DNA from: Pleomorphomonas sp. T1.2MG-36
Lineage (GTDB): Bacteria; Pseudomonadota; Alphaproteobacteria; Rhizobiales; Pleomorphomonadaceae
Direction: 5' to 3'
Assembly (NCBI RefSeq): GCF_950100655.1
Contig: NZ_CATNLY010000052.1
Coordinates: forward strand, 62,001 to 126,000
Length of the DNA: 64,000 nt
Shown: positions 9,148 through 18,454 of the stretch, piece after piece
Layout of the letters: every line of letters begins with the position of its first letter
How positions within the stretch are numbered: position 1 is the first letter of the stretch
Translations under genes and position numbers: made by a program
Notes under the pieces: model-generated
What the model saw: only the letters and a program-made list of their open reading frames with translations
The model's database searches: none
What the model was told of the DNA's origin: nothing

Positions 9148-10812
9148 TCACGCCGCCCCGAGCTCCCTCACGAAGGCCTGGACCTGGTTGCCGAGGTCGC
9201 GGGACTGGGTGTCGAGGTGGCTGGAGAGGGTCATCAGCTGGGTGGCGGCGGTGCCGGTCATTTCGGCTGCCGCGCCGACGCCGGTGATGGTCTGCGTCAC
9301 GTCGGCGGTGCCGGCGGCGGCGCGCTGGGTGTTCTGGGCGATCTCGCCGGTGGCCGCGCCCTGTTCCTCGACGGCGCCGGCGATCGCCTCGGAGGTGTGC
9401 TGGATGCGGTCGATGGTCTCGACGATGTGCGAGATGGATTCGACGGCCAGCGTGGTGGCCGACTGCACCTCGGCGATCTTGCGACCGATCTCGTCGGTGG
9501 CCTTGGCGGTCTGCTCGGCGAGCTGCTTCACCTCGGAGGCGACCACCGCGAAGCCCTTGCCGGCGTCGCCGGCGCGCGCCGCCTCGATGGTGGCGTTGAG
9601 CGCCAACAGGTTGGTCTGGCTGGCGATGGAGTTGATCAGCGTCACCACTTGGCCGATCTCCTGGGCCGAGACGGACAGCACCTCGACGTTCCTGGCCGAG
9701 GCCTGGGCCTCTTCGGCGGCGGCGCGGGCGATCTGAGAGGAATGGGAAACCTGCTGGGAGATTTCGTCGATAGGGGCGGACAGTTCCTCGGCGCCAGCGG
9801 CCACGGTCTGCACGTTGGTGGAGGCCTCCTCGGCGGCGCCGGCCACCTGCTGGGCTTGCAGCGCCGTTTCCTCGGCGGTGGCGGAGAGGTTGCGCGCACT
9901 GTCGGCCACGTCGCCCGACGACTTGGCGAAATCCTGCGACAGCGCCCGCATGCGTTCGGCGAAGTCGCGGGTCAGCGCGGCGGTCCGTTCGAGACGCTCG
10001 CGCTCCACCGCCTGCCGGCTGGACATGTCGTTGCGCATCGCCTCGGCGTCCAGGAGGTTGCGCCGCACCTGATCGAGCTCCCCGGCCATCAGGCCGAACT
10101 CGTCGCGCCGCGTGGTGGCGGCGGAGGCGGCAAGCTCGCCGCGCGCGATGGCCTGCAGCGAGCGGGAAATGCCGACGACGCCGGTCGAGACGCCCCGGTC
10201 GATCTTCAGGCTGAGAAGGACGATGATGACGAGCGCCACGGCCAGAAGGATGAGCACCGTGGTCTGGAAGGTGGCGGTCAGGCTATCGAAGGTTCCGTCG
10301 ACGGCCTTCGCCTCCTGCTCGGCCAGCGTGCGCAGCGTGCCGAAGGCGGTGGCGATCTCGGTCACCACGTCGTCGATCTTTCCGTCGAGGTCGCGGATGT
10401 CCTGGGTCATCTCCGCCGACTTTTGCAGCCGCGGCAGCATGTCGGTCTCGTAGAGGGCGACGAGACGGTCGAGGGCGGCCTCGCCGTCCTTGAGGGCGGC
10501 GGCCTGATCGGGGGCGTCGATCCAGGTCTTCAGGCCGTCGATGGCGGCGCGTTCCTCGGCGATGGCGGCCGCCCAGTCGCGGCGGCTGACGTCGAGGTCG
10601 CGGTTGATCTCGGTGTCGGCGATGATGCGGTAGAGCCGGGCGCCCATGCCGCTGGCGTTGGCCGCCTGATTGGCATGCACGGCGATGGTGGCGCCGTCGT
10701 CCTGCGTGGCGCGGATCCAGGTCAGGCTGTACCAGGTCCCCACGGAGAGAAATACCAGCAGCGTCGTGAAGATCACGAGCAGAGACCTCAGCTGAAACCT
10801 GATCGACAGCAT
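9148..10812 (-). CDS. Methyl-accepting chemotaxis protein (4HB-type sensor)
   Basis: A 554-residue chemoreceptor. Residues 11-32 form the first membrane helix. The periplasmic part (about 35-185) is helical without PAS signatures, consistent with a four-helix-bundle ligand domain. The second membrane helix is near 186-206, followed by HAMP and a long cytoplasmic coiled coil. The signalling tip is intact: [20 protein letters not shown] and [20 protein letters not shown]. There is no C-terminal CheR/CheB pentapeptide. It is monocistronic, with a 10-bp inverted repeat about 75 bases upstream of the start. Ligand unknown. Confidence 0.92.
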   Translation of the reverse strand: MLSIRFQLRSLLVIFTTLLVFLSVGTWYSLTWIRATQDDGATIAVHANQAANASGMGARLYRIIADTEINRDLDVSRRDWAAAIAEERAAIDGLKTWIDAPDQAAALKDGEAALDRLVALYETDMLPRLQKSAEMTQDIRDLDGKIDDVVTEIATAFGTLRTLAEQEAKAVDGTFDSLTATFQTTVLILLAVALVIIVLLSLKIDRGVSTGVVGISRSLQAIARGELAASAATTRRDEFGLMAGELDQVRRNLLDAEAMRNDMSSRQAVERERLERTAALTRDFAERMRALSQDFAKSSGDVADSARNLSATAEETALQAQQVAGAAEEASTNVQTVAAGAEELSAPIDEISQQVSHSSQIARAAAEEAQASARNVEVLSVSAQEIGQVVTLINSIASQTNLLALNATIEAARAGDAGKGFAVVASEVKQLAEQTAKATDEIGRKIAEVQSATTLAVESISHIVETIDRIQHTSEAIAGAVEEQGAATGEIAQNTQRAAAGTADVTQTITGVGAAAEMTGTAATQLMTLSSHLDTQSRDLGNQVQAFVRELGAA

Positions 10813-10888
10813 TCTGAACCCTCGGCTTGATCCATGCGGGCGTCGGCAACGCTATTGCGGCCCATGTATCCTGACGAGAGAGTATTGG

Positions 10889-10913
10889 CGTAACTGAATA
10901 ATTTTCAGTTACG
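10889..10913. promoter_or_regulatory. Perfect 10-bp inverted repeat upstream of the chemoreceptor gene
   Basis: cgtaactgaa (10889-10898) and ttcagttacg (10904-10913) are exact inverted copies separated by five bases. The position, 77 bases upstream of the chemoreceptor start, suits an operator. It has no T-run, so it is not a typical terminator. The rest of 10813-11238 contains no supportable gene. Confidence 0.5.
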
Positions 10914-11238
10914 TCTGCTCCGGACGACTTATTGTCCGCCATCGCAGAACTCGCAAAAGACTACTCAGAATTGACAAGGTCCTGAAGATCAAATGACTTA
11001 TGGTCCATGCCGGTGTCGGCGTGGCGCTTCCGGGGGAGGGCGGCGGGGAGCCGATGGAGACGGAGCGAGGCGCTGCGGATGCGCCTGACGGCCACCGGGC
11101 CGAGTGACGCGCGGGGTTCAAGAAGGGCGGGTATCGTCGGTCTCGACGGTTGATGTGAAGGAAAATTCTCCGAAACGTCATTGGAGTGAAGCAAAACTCC
11201 ACTATCAGGCATCCATTGCGAAAACAGCGAGGGGTGCC

Positions 11239-12384
11239 ATGTCGGCCGCAGTCGAGATCAGGGCGATCGAAAAGCGCTATGGAGACACCGTCTCCCTCCG
11301 TTCGGCCTCGCTGTCGGTGCGGCCGGGCGAATTCATGACGCTGGTGGGGCCGTCGGGCTGCGGCAAGTCGACGCTGCTGCGGATCATCGCCGGCCTGGCA
11401 CCGCAGACCTCGGGCGAGATCGCCATCGGCGGCGAGCCGGTCGACCATCTGCCGCCCAAGGCGCGCGACGTCGCCATGGTGTTCCAGTCCTATGCCCTCT
11501 ACCCGCATATGACGGTGGCCGAGAACATCGCGACGCCGCTTCGCATGCGCGAGCTGCCGCGCGGCGCCCGCCTGCCGCTTCTCGGCCGCCTGTGGCCGGG
11601 CGTCGGCGAGAAGCGCGCCCGCATCCGCGCGGCGGTGGGCCGGGCAGCCGAGATGGTGGAGATCGATGGCCTCCTGGCCCGGCGGCCGGCGACGCTGTCG
11701 GGTGGCCAGCGCCAGCGCGTGGCGCTCGCCCGCGCCATCGTCCGCCATCCGCGCGTCTTCCTGATGGACGAGCCGCTCAGCAACCTCGACGCCCGCCTGC
11801 GCGTCGCCATGCGCGGCGAGATCACGGTGCTGCACCAGAAGCTGGGCGCCACCTTCATCTACGTCACCCACGATCAGGTCGAAGCGATGACCATGTCGAG
11901 CCGGGTGGCGGTGATGATGGACGGCGGCATCGTCCAGTGCGCCAGCCCGGCCGAGCTCTACGCCGACCCGCAGGACCTGCGCGTCGCCCGCTTCATCGGC
12001 TCGCCCGAGATCAATGTGCTCTCCGTCGACGCCCTCATCGCCGCCAACGCCGGCTTTGCCCCGCTCGTCGCCGAGTGGAAGGGCGCTACCCACGCCGCCT
12101 TCCGGCCGGAAGCATTGCGCCTTGCGTCCGATGGCCCCGGCCTTGCCATCGCCTGCCGCGTCGAGCGCGTCGAGGGGCTGGGTCACGAGACGCTGGTCTT
12201 CCTTCGCTCCGAGGTGGGTGGCCATCCGCTGACGGCGCGTCTTGCGGCCGGCACTCTCGCCCTGTTCTCCGGCGACAGCGCGGTGGCGCGCCTGTCCCCT
12301 GACGACGTTTTGCTGTTCGACGGCGCCGGCCAGCGGCTCGACCGCCGCCACGTCACGCCCACGGGAGGTTACGCCCATGGCTGA
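11239..12384 (+). CDS. Sugar ABC transporter ATP-binding protein (UgpC/MalK type)
   Basis: A 381-residue ATPase that powers the importer encoded by the next three genes. Walker A GPSGCGKST lies near residue 38, Q-loop VFQSYALYPHM near 83, signature LSGGQRQR near 155, Walker B VFLMDEPLSNLD near 172 and the H-loop THDQ near 210. The last ~130 residues are the regulatory TOBE-like domain typical of carbohydrate importers. There is a ~20-residue insert (PRGARLPLLGRLWPGVGE) between Q-loop and signature that is longer than usual. ATG 11239 is preferred because the family begins there. It overlaps the downstream permease by eight bases and is the first gene of the operon. Confidence 0.92.
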   Translation: MSAAVEIRAIEKRYGDTVSLRSASLSVRPGEFMTLVGPSGCGKSTLLRIIAGLAPQTSGEIAIGGEPVDHLPPKARDVAMVFQSYALYPHMTVAENIATPLRMRELPRGARLPLLGRLWPGVGEKRARIRAAVGRAAEMVEIDGLLARRPATLSGGQRQRVALARAIVRHPRVFLMDEPLSNLDARLRVAMRGEITVLHQKLGATFIYVTHDQVEAMTMSSRVAVMMDGGIVQCASPAELYADPQDLRVARFIGSPEINVLSVDALIAANAGFAPLVAEWKGATHAAFRPEALRLASDGPGLAIACRVERVEGLGHETLVFLRSEVGGHPLTARLAAGTLALFSGDSAVARLSPDDVLLFDGAGQRLDRRHVTPTGGYAHG

Positions 12385-13303
12385 CATCGTGCTCACCGAG
12401 GCGCCGTCCGCCGTCCGGCCGCGCCGGCTTGGCGCCGTGCTGCCGGCCCGCGTCGCCTATGCCATGGCCATTCCGGCGGTGGCGCTGATGGTGCTGACCG
12501 TGCTCGCCCCCATCGCCGTCATGCTGGCGATGAGCTTCACCGGCTACCGCTTCGGCGAGGATGCCGTGCCCTTCGTCGGGCTCGACAACTACATGGCCCT
12601 CATCAACGACCGCACTTTCCGCAAGGCGCTGTTCAACACCTTCGCCTATGTCGCCATGGTGGTGCCGGGCTCGGTGATCCTGGGCCTGCTGCTCGCCGTG
12701 CTGATCGACGGGCTCGACCATGGCGGCCGGCTCTACCGGCTGGTGTTCTTCCTGCCGGTCACCGCCACCGTCGTCGCCATGGCCATGGTGTGGAAGTATC
12801 TGCTGCACGGCACCATCGGCCCGTTCAACCTGCTGCTCGCCGGGCTGGGGCTGCCGGCCATCGACGTGTTCGGCGATCGCAGTCTGGCGCTGGCCGGCCT
12901 TGCCGTCATCAACATCTGGAGCCTTGCCGGCTTCAACATGGTGCTGTTCTCGGCCGGACTGACGGCGGTGCCGCAGGACCTCTACGACGCCGCCGCCATC
13001 GACGGCATGGACGACAAGCTCGACCGCTTCTTCTCGGTGACGCTGCCGCTGATCGGGCCGACCATGATGTTCGTGCTGGTCACCTCCACCATCACCGCCT
13101 TCAAGGTGTTCGACACGGTGGCCGTCATCACGCGCGGCGGGCCGCGCGGCGCTTCCGACGTGCTGCTCTACACCACCTATCTCGAGGGCTTCAGCTACTT
13201 CCGCATGGGGTCGGCCGCGGCGATGACCACGGTGTTCCTCCTGATCATGCTGGTGTTCGCCTGGGTCCAGGCCCGCGTCCTCGATCGCCGGGTGCACTAC
13301 TGA
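12377..13303 (+). CDS. Sugar ABC transporter permease 1 (MalF/UgpA type)
   Basis: A 308-residue inner-membrane permease with six hydrophobic helices after a short basic N-terminus. The EAA loop that contacts the ATPase is seen as DLYDAAAIDGMDDKLDRFF near residue 205. The start ATG 12377 has GGGAGG upstream and overlaps the ATPase gene. The stop TGA shares its A with the start of the second permease (tgatg), so the two permease subunits are translationally coupled and probably made in equal amounts. Confidence 0.92.
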   Translation: MADIVLTEAPSAVRPRRLGAVLPARVAYAMAIPAVALMVLTVLAPIAVMLAMSFTGYRFGEDAVPFVGLDNYMALINDRTFRKALFNTFAYVAMVVPGSVILGLLLAVLIDGLDHGGRLYRLVFFLPVTATVVAMAMVWKYLLHGTIGPFNLLLAGLGLPAIDVFGDRSLALAGLAVINIWSLAGFNMVLFSAGLTAVPQDLYDAAAIDGMDDKLDRFFSVTLPLIGPTMMFVLVTSTITAFKVFDTVAVITRGGPRGASDVLLYTTYLEGFSYFRMGSAAAMTTVFLLIMLVFAWVQARVLDRRVHY

Positions 13304-14145
13304 TGTCCGCTCGCTCGCCCTACCGCATCCGCCCCGGCCAGCTCCTCGCGCACCTCGTGCTGTTGTTCCTGGCCTTCCTGTTCCTCTTCCCCTTCTACGT
13401 GCTGCTGGTCACCTCGGTGCGCACGCCGCAGGAGCTGTTCACGCCGCATTTCAGCTGGCTGCCGGTCGAGTTCACCGGGCTCAAGTATTACATCCAGTCG
13501 GTCACCCACTCGCCGGTGCTGACCTTCATGAAGAATGGCGTGGTGGTCTGCGCCGGCATCCTGATCGTGCAACTGCTCACCGCCATTCCCTGCGCCTACG
13601 CGCTGGCGAAATACGAGTTTCGCGGTCGCGACCTGTTGTTCGCCACGGTGCTGTTCTGCCTCACCGTGCCGATCCAGGCTCCTGCCCTGCCGCTCTACCT
13701 GGCGCTCAACGCCATGGGGGCGCTCGACAGCTATTTCGCGATGATGGCGCCGTTCTTCCTGTCGGTGTTCGCCATCTTCCTGTTCCGGCAGACCTTCAAG
13801 TCCTATCCGGACGAGATCATCCAGGCCGCCCGGCTCGACGGCATGTCGGAAGGGGCGATCCTGTGGACCATCGTCGTGCCTGCCTCGCTGCCGGCCATCG
13901 CCGCCTTCGCGGTGTTCTCGGTCACAGCCCACTGGAACGATCTCTACTGGCCGCTGATCGTCGTCCGCTCCAACGAGCTGATGACGCCGCCGCTCGGCCT
14001 TGCCTACTTCACCGATGTCGAGAGCGGGGAGAACTACGGTGCGCTGATGGCGACGGCTGCCATCCTCACCGCTCCGCTGATGCTGGGCTTTCTTCTGGCG
14101 CAGCGGCATTTCATCCGCGGCATCACCACCATGGGCCTCAAGTAG
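13303..14145 (+). CDS. Sugar ABC transporter permease 2 (MalG/UgpE type)
   Basis: A 280-residue partner permease with six membrane helices, beginning LLAHLVLLFLAFLFLFPFYV. The EAA loop reads DEIIQAARLDGMSEGAILW near residue 172, and the protein ends in the family-typical QRHFIRGITTMGLK. It starts at ATG 13303 inside the stop of the previous gene. The order ATPase, permease, permease, binding protein is a common carbohydrate-importer arrangement in this order of bacteria. Confidence 0.92.
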   Translation: MSARSPYRIRPGQLLAHLVLLFLAFLFLFPFYVLLVTSVRTPQELFTPHFSWLPVEFTGLKYYIQSVTHSPVLTFMKNGVVVCAGILIVQLLTAIPCAYALAKYEFRGRDLLFATVLFCLTVPIQAPALPLYLALNAMGALDSYFAMMAPFFLSVFAIFLFRQTFKSYPDEIIQAARLDGMSEGAILWTIVVPASLPAIAAFAVFSVTAHWNDLYWPLIVVRSNELMTPPLGLAYFTDVESGENYGALMATAAILTAPLMLGFLLAQRHFIRGITTMGLK

Positions 14146-14276
14146 CTCCAGTCCGTTCCGGGGTCCGGCCGGTGGCCGGGGCCCGGCGGGCAGGATGGGA
14201 TTGCGCCCCATCCCGCCCCGGCCGCGGCGGTTCCGCGCGCCGTTCCTGTCGTCCACCGAAGCAACGGAGAACACCA

Positions 14277-15557
14277 ATGAACAGGCTCCTCGGCGTCGCA
14301 GCCGTAACGGCCAGCCTAGCCTTCGCCGCCGCCTCCGCGCAAGCGGAAGTCACCATCGAGGTGATGCATCCCTGGCCGGGCCACAACCATTTCCATGAGG
14401 CCGAGGCCAAGGCCTTCATGGAGAAGCACCCGGACATCAAGGTCGTCTTCCGCGCCTCGCCGGAAAGCTACGACGCCGGCCATCAGGCGATCATCCGCGA
14501 CGCCATGACCGGCAACCTGCCGGACGTCTATCACGCCGGCTATCACCTGTTGCCGGCGCTGGTGCGCACGCTGGAGCCGAAGGGCCAGATCGTCGACCTC
14601 AAGCCGTTCATCGACAAGGAAGGCGGCAAGGGCTGGCTCGACGACAACTTCAACCCGGCGATGATCAACCTGACCACCGTCGACGGCAAGATCTGGGGCA
14701 TGCCGTTCAACGCCTCGACGCCGATCATCTTCTACAACAAGGAGCTGGTCGAGAAGGCCGGCGGCGACACCGCCCACCTGCCGACCGACTGGGACGGCTG
14801 GATCGCCTTGGGCGCCAAAGTTGCCGCCCTCGGCGGCGGCGTCACCGGCGCCTCCTACACCATCGACGTCTGGCCGGACGACTGGCTGTGGCGCGCCCTG
14901 ATCTCGCAGCAGGGCCAGCCCTTCATGAAGGACGACGGCAAGGCCGTGGCCTGGGACGGCGATAGCGGTCGCAAGGCGCTTGAGCTCGCCCGCCGCTTCG
15001 TTGCCGAAGGCGGCATGAAGCAGATGGAGTTCGACCAGGCCCGCCAGCAGTTCGTCGCCGGCCTCACCGGCTTCACCGTGCAGTCGGTCAACTCGGCCCG
15101 CTCCTTCGAGGAGATGTCGGCCGGCAAGTTCACCGTGGGTACCGCCGTGTTCCCGGTGACGAACAAGGAGGCCGGCAAGGTGCCGACCGGCGGCAATGGC
15201 GCGCTGATCCTCGCCAAGGATGCCGACAAGCAGGCTGCCGCCTGGGAATACGTCAAGTTCATCTCCTCGCCGGAAGGCCAGAAGATCGCCGTGCTCGGCT
15301 CGGGCTACATGCCGACCAACCAGAAGGCCATGGCGCCGGAGCTGCTGGGCGATTTCTACGCCAGCCATCCCAACTGGCGCACCTCGCTCGACCAGATCGA
15401 CCGCGCCGCGCCCTGGGCCGGCTATCCCGGCACCAACGCCGTGGAGATCTGGCGCACCCAGCGCGACCTGATCGCCGAGGTGATGAGCGGCGAGCTCCCG
15501 GTCGACGACGGTCTCGCCGAAATGGTCAAGGCCACCAACGGCCTGATCGCCAAGTGA
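14277..15557 (+). CDS. Sugar ABC transporter substrate-binding protein
   Basis: A 426-residue periplasmic binding protein of the extracellular solute-binding family 1. The signal peptide (residues 1-23, ending ASAQA) precedes EVTIEVMHPW. Features include PDVYHAGYHLLPAL, the WGMPFNASTPIIFYNKEL strand and hinge segment, and the FISSPEGQK helix near residue 330. ATG 14277 has CGGAG upstream. The 130-base gap after the second permease carries no hairpin I could support. The substrate is unknown. Homologous systems carry sugars or glycerol-phosphate compounds, and the PHP phosphoesterase next door hints at a phosphorylated or phosphodiester substrate. Confidence 0.9.
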   Translation: MNRLLGVAAVTASLAFAAASAQAEVTIEVMHPWPGHNHFHEAEAKAFMEKHPDIKVVFRASPESYDAGHQAIIRDAMTGNLPDVYHAGYHLLPALVRTLEPKGQIVDLKPFIDKEGGKGWLDDNFNPAMINLTTVDGKIWGMPFNASTPIIFYNKELVEKAGGDTAHLPTDWDGWIALGAKVAALGGGVTGASYTIDVWPDDWLWRALISQQGQPFMKDDGKAVAWDGDSGRKALELARRFVAEGGMKQMEFDQARQQFVAGLTGFTVQSVNSARSFEEMSAGKFTVGTAVFPVTNKEAGKVPTGGNGALILAKDADKQAAAWEYVKFISSPEGQKIAVLGSGYMPTNQKAMAPELLGDFYASHPNWRTSLDQIDRAAPWAGYPGTNAVEIWRTQRDLIAEVMSGELPVDDGLAEMVKATNGLIAK

Positions 15558-15625
15558 CATGATGGTTCGTGGTGGGGCTCGCCCCCGCCACGGCCCTCCC
15601 GCGCCCCTCTTTTCCGGATGATCAT

Positions 15626-16522
15626 ATGACCGCCTTCGCCGCCTTCAACGCCCCCGGCCGCTTCCTCAAGGGGAACATCCACACCCACACCAACCGTTCG
15701 GACGGTCGTCTGCCGCCGGACGAGGTGGTGGCCCGCTACCGCGCCGCCGGCTACGATTTCCTGTCGATCACCGACCATTTCCTGCCGTCCTACGGCTTCC
15801 CCATTACCGACGCCGGCCCTGTCGATGGCCTGACGCTGATCCTCGGCGCCGAGCTGCACGCCCCGCGCACCGAGATGAGCGAGCTGTGGCATCTGGTGGC
15901 CGTCGGTCTGCCGGCCGATTTCGCGCCGACCGCCGAGGGCGAGGACGGCCCGGCGCTGGCCCGCCGCGCCCGGGCGGCTGGCGCCTTCGTCGGTATGGCC
16001 CATCCGGCCTGGTACCAGCTGTCGCTCGCCGACGCCGAGACGGTCGCCGACGCCTGCCACGCGGTGGAGATCTACAACCACGGCTGCCAGATCGTTCACG
16101 ACAAGGGCGACGGCGCCTACATGCTCGACGGCCTCGCCGACAAGGGCCGGCGGCTGCTCGCCTATGCCTCCGACGACGCGCATTTCAAGACGCCGGATTT
16201 CGGCGCCGCCTGGGTGATGGTGAAGGCGGCCGAGAATAGCGCCGAGGCCATCCTCGCCGCGCTCAAGGCCGGCGCGTTCTATTCCAGCCAGGGGCCGGAG
16301 ATCCACAACCTCGCCTTCGAGGGCGACCGGTTGATCGTCGAGTGCTCGCCGTCCTCGAGCGTGCTCGCCATCGGCCGGGGCTACCAGTACGAGCACAGCT
16401 TCGGTGCCGGCATGAGCCGTGTGTCGCTGCCGCTCGACGGGCTCGAGGGCAGCCCATGGCTGCGCGTCATCGTCACCGACGCCGTCGGCCGTCGCGCCTG
16501 GAGCAACCCGGTCTGGCTCTGA
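15626..16522 (+). CDS. PHP-domain metal-dependent phosphoesterase
   Basis: A 298-residue protein with the PHP fold: GNIHTHTNRSDGR near residue 17 (first two metal histidines), SITDHF near 48, LGAELH near 73, MAHPAWY near 128, and YASDDAHF near 182. All the metal-binding positions of the family are present, so it is likely an active hydrolase on phosphate esters. The C-terminal ~80 residues form a beta-rich tail, also seen in relatives. The start ATG 15626 is close behind the binding-protein gene. Its place between importer and RpiR regulator suggests it processes the imported compound. Confidence 0.85.
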   Translation: MTAFAAFNAPGRFLKGNIHTHTNRSDGRLPPDEVVARYRAAGYDFLSITDHFLPSYGFPITDAGPVDGLTLILGAELHAPRTEMSELWHLVAVGLPADFAPTAEGEDGPALARRARAAGAFVGMAHPAWYQLSLADAETVADACHAVEIYNHGCQIVHDKGDGAYMLDGLADKGRRLLAYASDDAHFKTPDFGAAWVMVKAAENSAEAILAALKAGAFYSSQGPEIHNLAFEGDRLIVECSPSSSVLAIGRGYQYEHSFGAGMSRVSLPLDGLEGSPWLRVIVTDAVGRRAWSNPVWL

Positions 16523-16564
16523 TTGGTGTACGCTTCCGGAGAATCGAGCGGAGACGAGAGACCA

Positions 16565-17344
16565 GTGGCCGATACGCTGTTCGGACGGGGGCTTCTGGCC
16601 GAAATCCAGGGTGCGATGGGCGAGATGCCCGAGGCGCTGTCGCGGGTTGGCGGCTACATTCTCGGCCAGCCCGAGGCGGCCATCCGCGCCTCGACGGCCG
16701 AACTGGCGCTGCAATGCGGAACGGGCGAGGCGAGCATCGTCCGCTTCTGCCGCCAGATGGGCTTTGCCGGCTTTCGCGAGCTGAAGATCGCGCTGGCCTC
16801 CGACATCGCCTATCGGCGCAGCGACGAGACGCGCGGTTCGTCCGACCTCGCCGACCGCATGATCGCCGCTCTGAAGTCGACCTCGGACACCATATCCGGG
16901 GCCGACCTCAAGACGGTGGCGGCGCGGCTTACGGCCGCCCGCCATGTCGACGTGTTCGGCTCGGGCGTTTCGGGCATCGTCGCCGAGCTCTACGCCTACC
17001 GCTTCTCCCGCCTTGGCCTCGTCGCCCGAGCCTTCCAGGACCCGATCCTCGCCGACGAGGTGGCCGGGGCGCGCGGTGGCGACAGCGTGGTGATCGCCAT
17101 TTCCGAAACGGGGCTGACGGTGCCGGCCGAGCGCTTCCTCACCCAGTCCCGCGCGGCCGGCGCCTTCACGGTGGCGATCTCCGGCCGCCAGTTCGGCGGC
17201 CTCGAAGACCTCTGCGACGTCGTCTTCGTGGCGACGCCGGTCTCTCCGTTGCCGCAGCGCGGCGAAATGAGCCCGGTGGCCGCCAAACTGTTCATCTGCG
17301 ACCTGCTGGCCCAGGAGGTGACGGCGGCGCTGGCGGCGGGGTAA
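16565..17344 (+). CDS. RpiR-family transcriptional regulator
   Basis: A 259-residue regulator: an N-terminal winged helix-turn-helix (AELALQCGTGEASIVRFCR near residue 42) followed by a sugar-isomerase (SIS) domain with VFGSGVSG near residue 122 and AISETGLT near 165. RpiR proteins bind phosphosugars and usually control adjacent catabolic or transport genes, so it likely regulates the preceding ABC/PHP operon. GTG 16565 is chosen for its GGAGACGAG site. A TTG at 16523 is an alternative. It is the last gene of the cluster. Confidence 0.88.
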   Translation: MADTLFGRGLLAEIQGAMGEMPEALSRVGGYILGQPEAAIRASTAELALQCGTGEASIVRFCRQMGFAGFRELKIALASDIAYRRSDETRGSSDLADRMIAALKSTSDTISGADLKTVAARLTAARHVDVFGSGVSGIVAELYAYRFSRLGLVARAFQDPILADEVAGARGGDSVVIAISETGLTVPAERFLTQSRAAGAFTVAISGRQFGGLEDLCDVVFVATPVSPLPQRGEMSPVAAKLFICDLLAQEVTAALAAG

Positions 17345-17480
17345 GGCCGGGAAAGCTGTCTGTTTTCTGAAGCTTAAAAGTTGGTGCAGGGAACGGCTTC
17401 ACGCTTGATTTGTCGGTCCCGGCTGGGGAAAACAGGCCGAAGGCGAGCGGTGCCGCCAGTCAGGGAAGAGCGTTTTTCGA

Positions 17481-18095
17481 ATGAGCGATATGGAAATCGG
17501 CGCATCGCTGTCGTTCGGCGGTCTGGATTGGCGCGTGCTGGATGTGCGCGACGGGGCGGCGCTGATCATCACCGAACGGATCATCGATCAGCGCCCCTAT
17601 CACGATGCCTACACGGAGATCACCTGGGCCGACTGCGCCTTGCGGCGCCACCTCAACGGCGCCTTTCTCGACGGCTTCGGCGCGGCCGACAGGGCGCGGA
17701 TCGTGCCGGTCGTCAACCGCAACCTCGACAATCAGTGGTACGGCACGCCGGGCGGGGCCGACACCGAGGACAGCGTGTTCCTTCTCAGCATCGAGGAGGC
17801 GGTCTGCCGCTATTTCGGCGACAGCAGCGCCAAGCTCTACGACGAGGGGCGCAAGCGACGCTACTGGTTCGAGCGGAAGGACGAGAACAATGCCAAGCGA
17901 TCCGCCAATCTCTGGCGCGGCGACGGCGGCACCTGGTGGTGGTGGCTGCGCTCGCCCGGCCGCCTCGGCGTCAAGGCCGTCTACATCCACGGCGACGGCA
18001 ACATCGGCATCCAGGGCAACAACATCCTGAAAGGCAACATCGCCGACGGTTGGTGTACGGGCGGGGTCCGTCCAGCCGTTTGGATCAGAATCTGA
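17481..18095 (+). CDS. DUF6273 domain protein
   Basis: A 204-residue protein of the DUF6273 type: FGGLDWRVLDVRDGAALIIT at the N-terminus, LRRHLNGAFLDGF near residue 56, the tryptophan-rich WWWWLRSPG near 153 and a C-terminal GGVRPAVWI. These are the hallmarks of the family, which resembles carbohydrate- or sulfatase-modifying-like beta folds of unknown function. No signal peptide is seen, so it is probably cytoplasmic. GTG/ATG choice: ATG 17481 follows GGAAGAGCG. It stands alone just before the restriction-modification pair, and whether it belongs with that system cannot be told. Confidence 0.8.
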   Translation: MSDMEIGASLSFGGLDWRVLDVRDGAALIITERIIDQRPYHDAYTEITWADCALRRHLNGAFLDGFGAADRARIVPVVNRNLDNQWYGTPGGADTEDSVFLLSIEEAVCRYFGDSSAKLYDEGRKRRYWFERKDENNAKRSANLWRGDGGTWWWWLRSPGRLGVKAVYIHGDGNIGIQGNNILKGNIADGWCTGGVRPAVWIRI

Positions 18096-18454
18096 TGTGA
18101 TTGGCGCAGAGACGGCATACACCGAGTGGAGTTGCGCTCATTCTTGACGAAGTGGTCTGGCGATGGTTTTTGCCACTTCGTTTCGCCCCTCGCGATGATC
18201 TCGCCATGGTGTCGATGCTCAATCTGGGAGATGAGGTCTTCGTGTCCCAGCGACATGCTAGGACGGCATGAGGATGCAACTGGTCGAAGGCGGGAGCGAC
18301 ATGTCGCGTTTGTTCACAGGCGCCATAGGTCTTGATTTCTCACCCCTTCTTCGGAAATCGAGCGAGACGGGTGCATTTGTTCATGGTATGTTCCGGAGCG
18401 AAAGTGGGATTTGCCCCACACCGGTGCTGCATCGCACGCTACCCTAGGTGAACT
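18096..18454. other. Spacer before the restriction-modification genes
   Basis: About 360 bases with mixed composition and no convincing gene. It contains an inverted pair (gaagtggtc...gccacttc, around 18149-18179). Short frames on the minus strand contain histidine-rich pieces that look like a decayed coding sequence but match nothing I can name. This is where the GC content starts to fall toward the methyltransferase gene. Confidence 0.4.

Noticed and set aside
18085..18279. Histidine-rich minus-strand fragment between DUF6273 and the methyltransferase
   Set aside because: Looks like decayed coding DNA but no motif can be named and no start is plausible.
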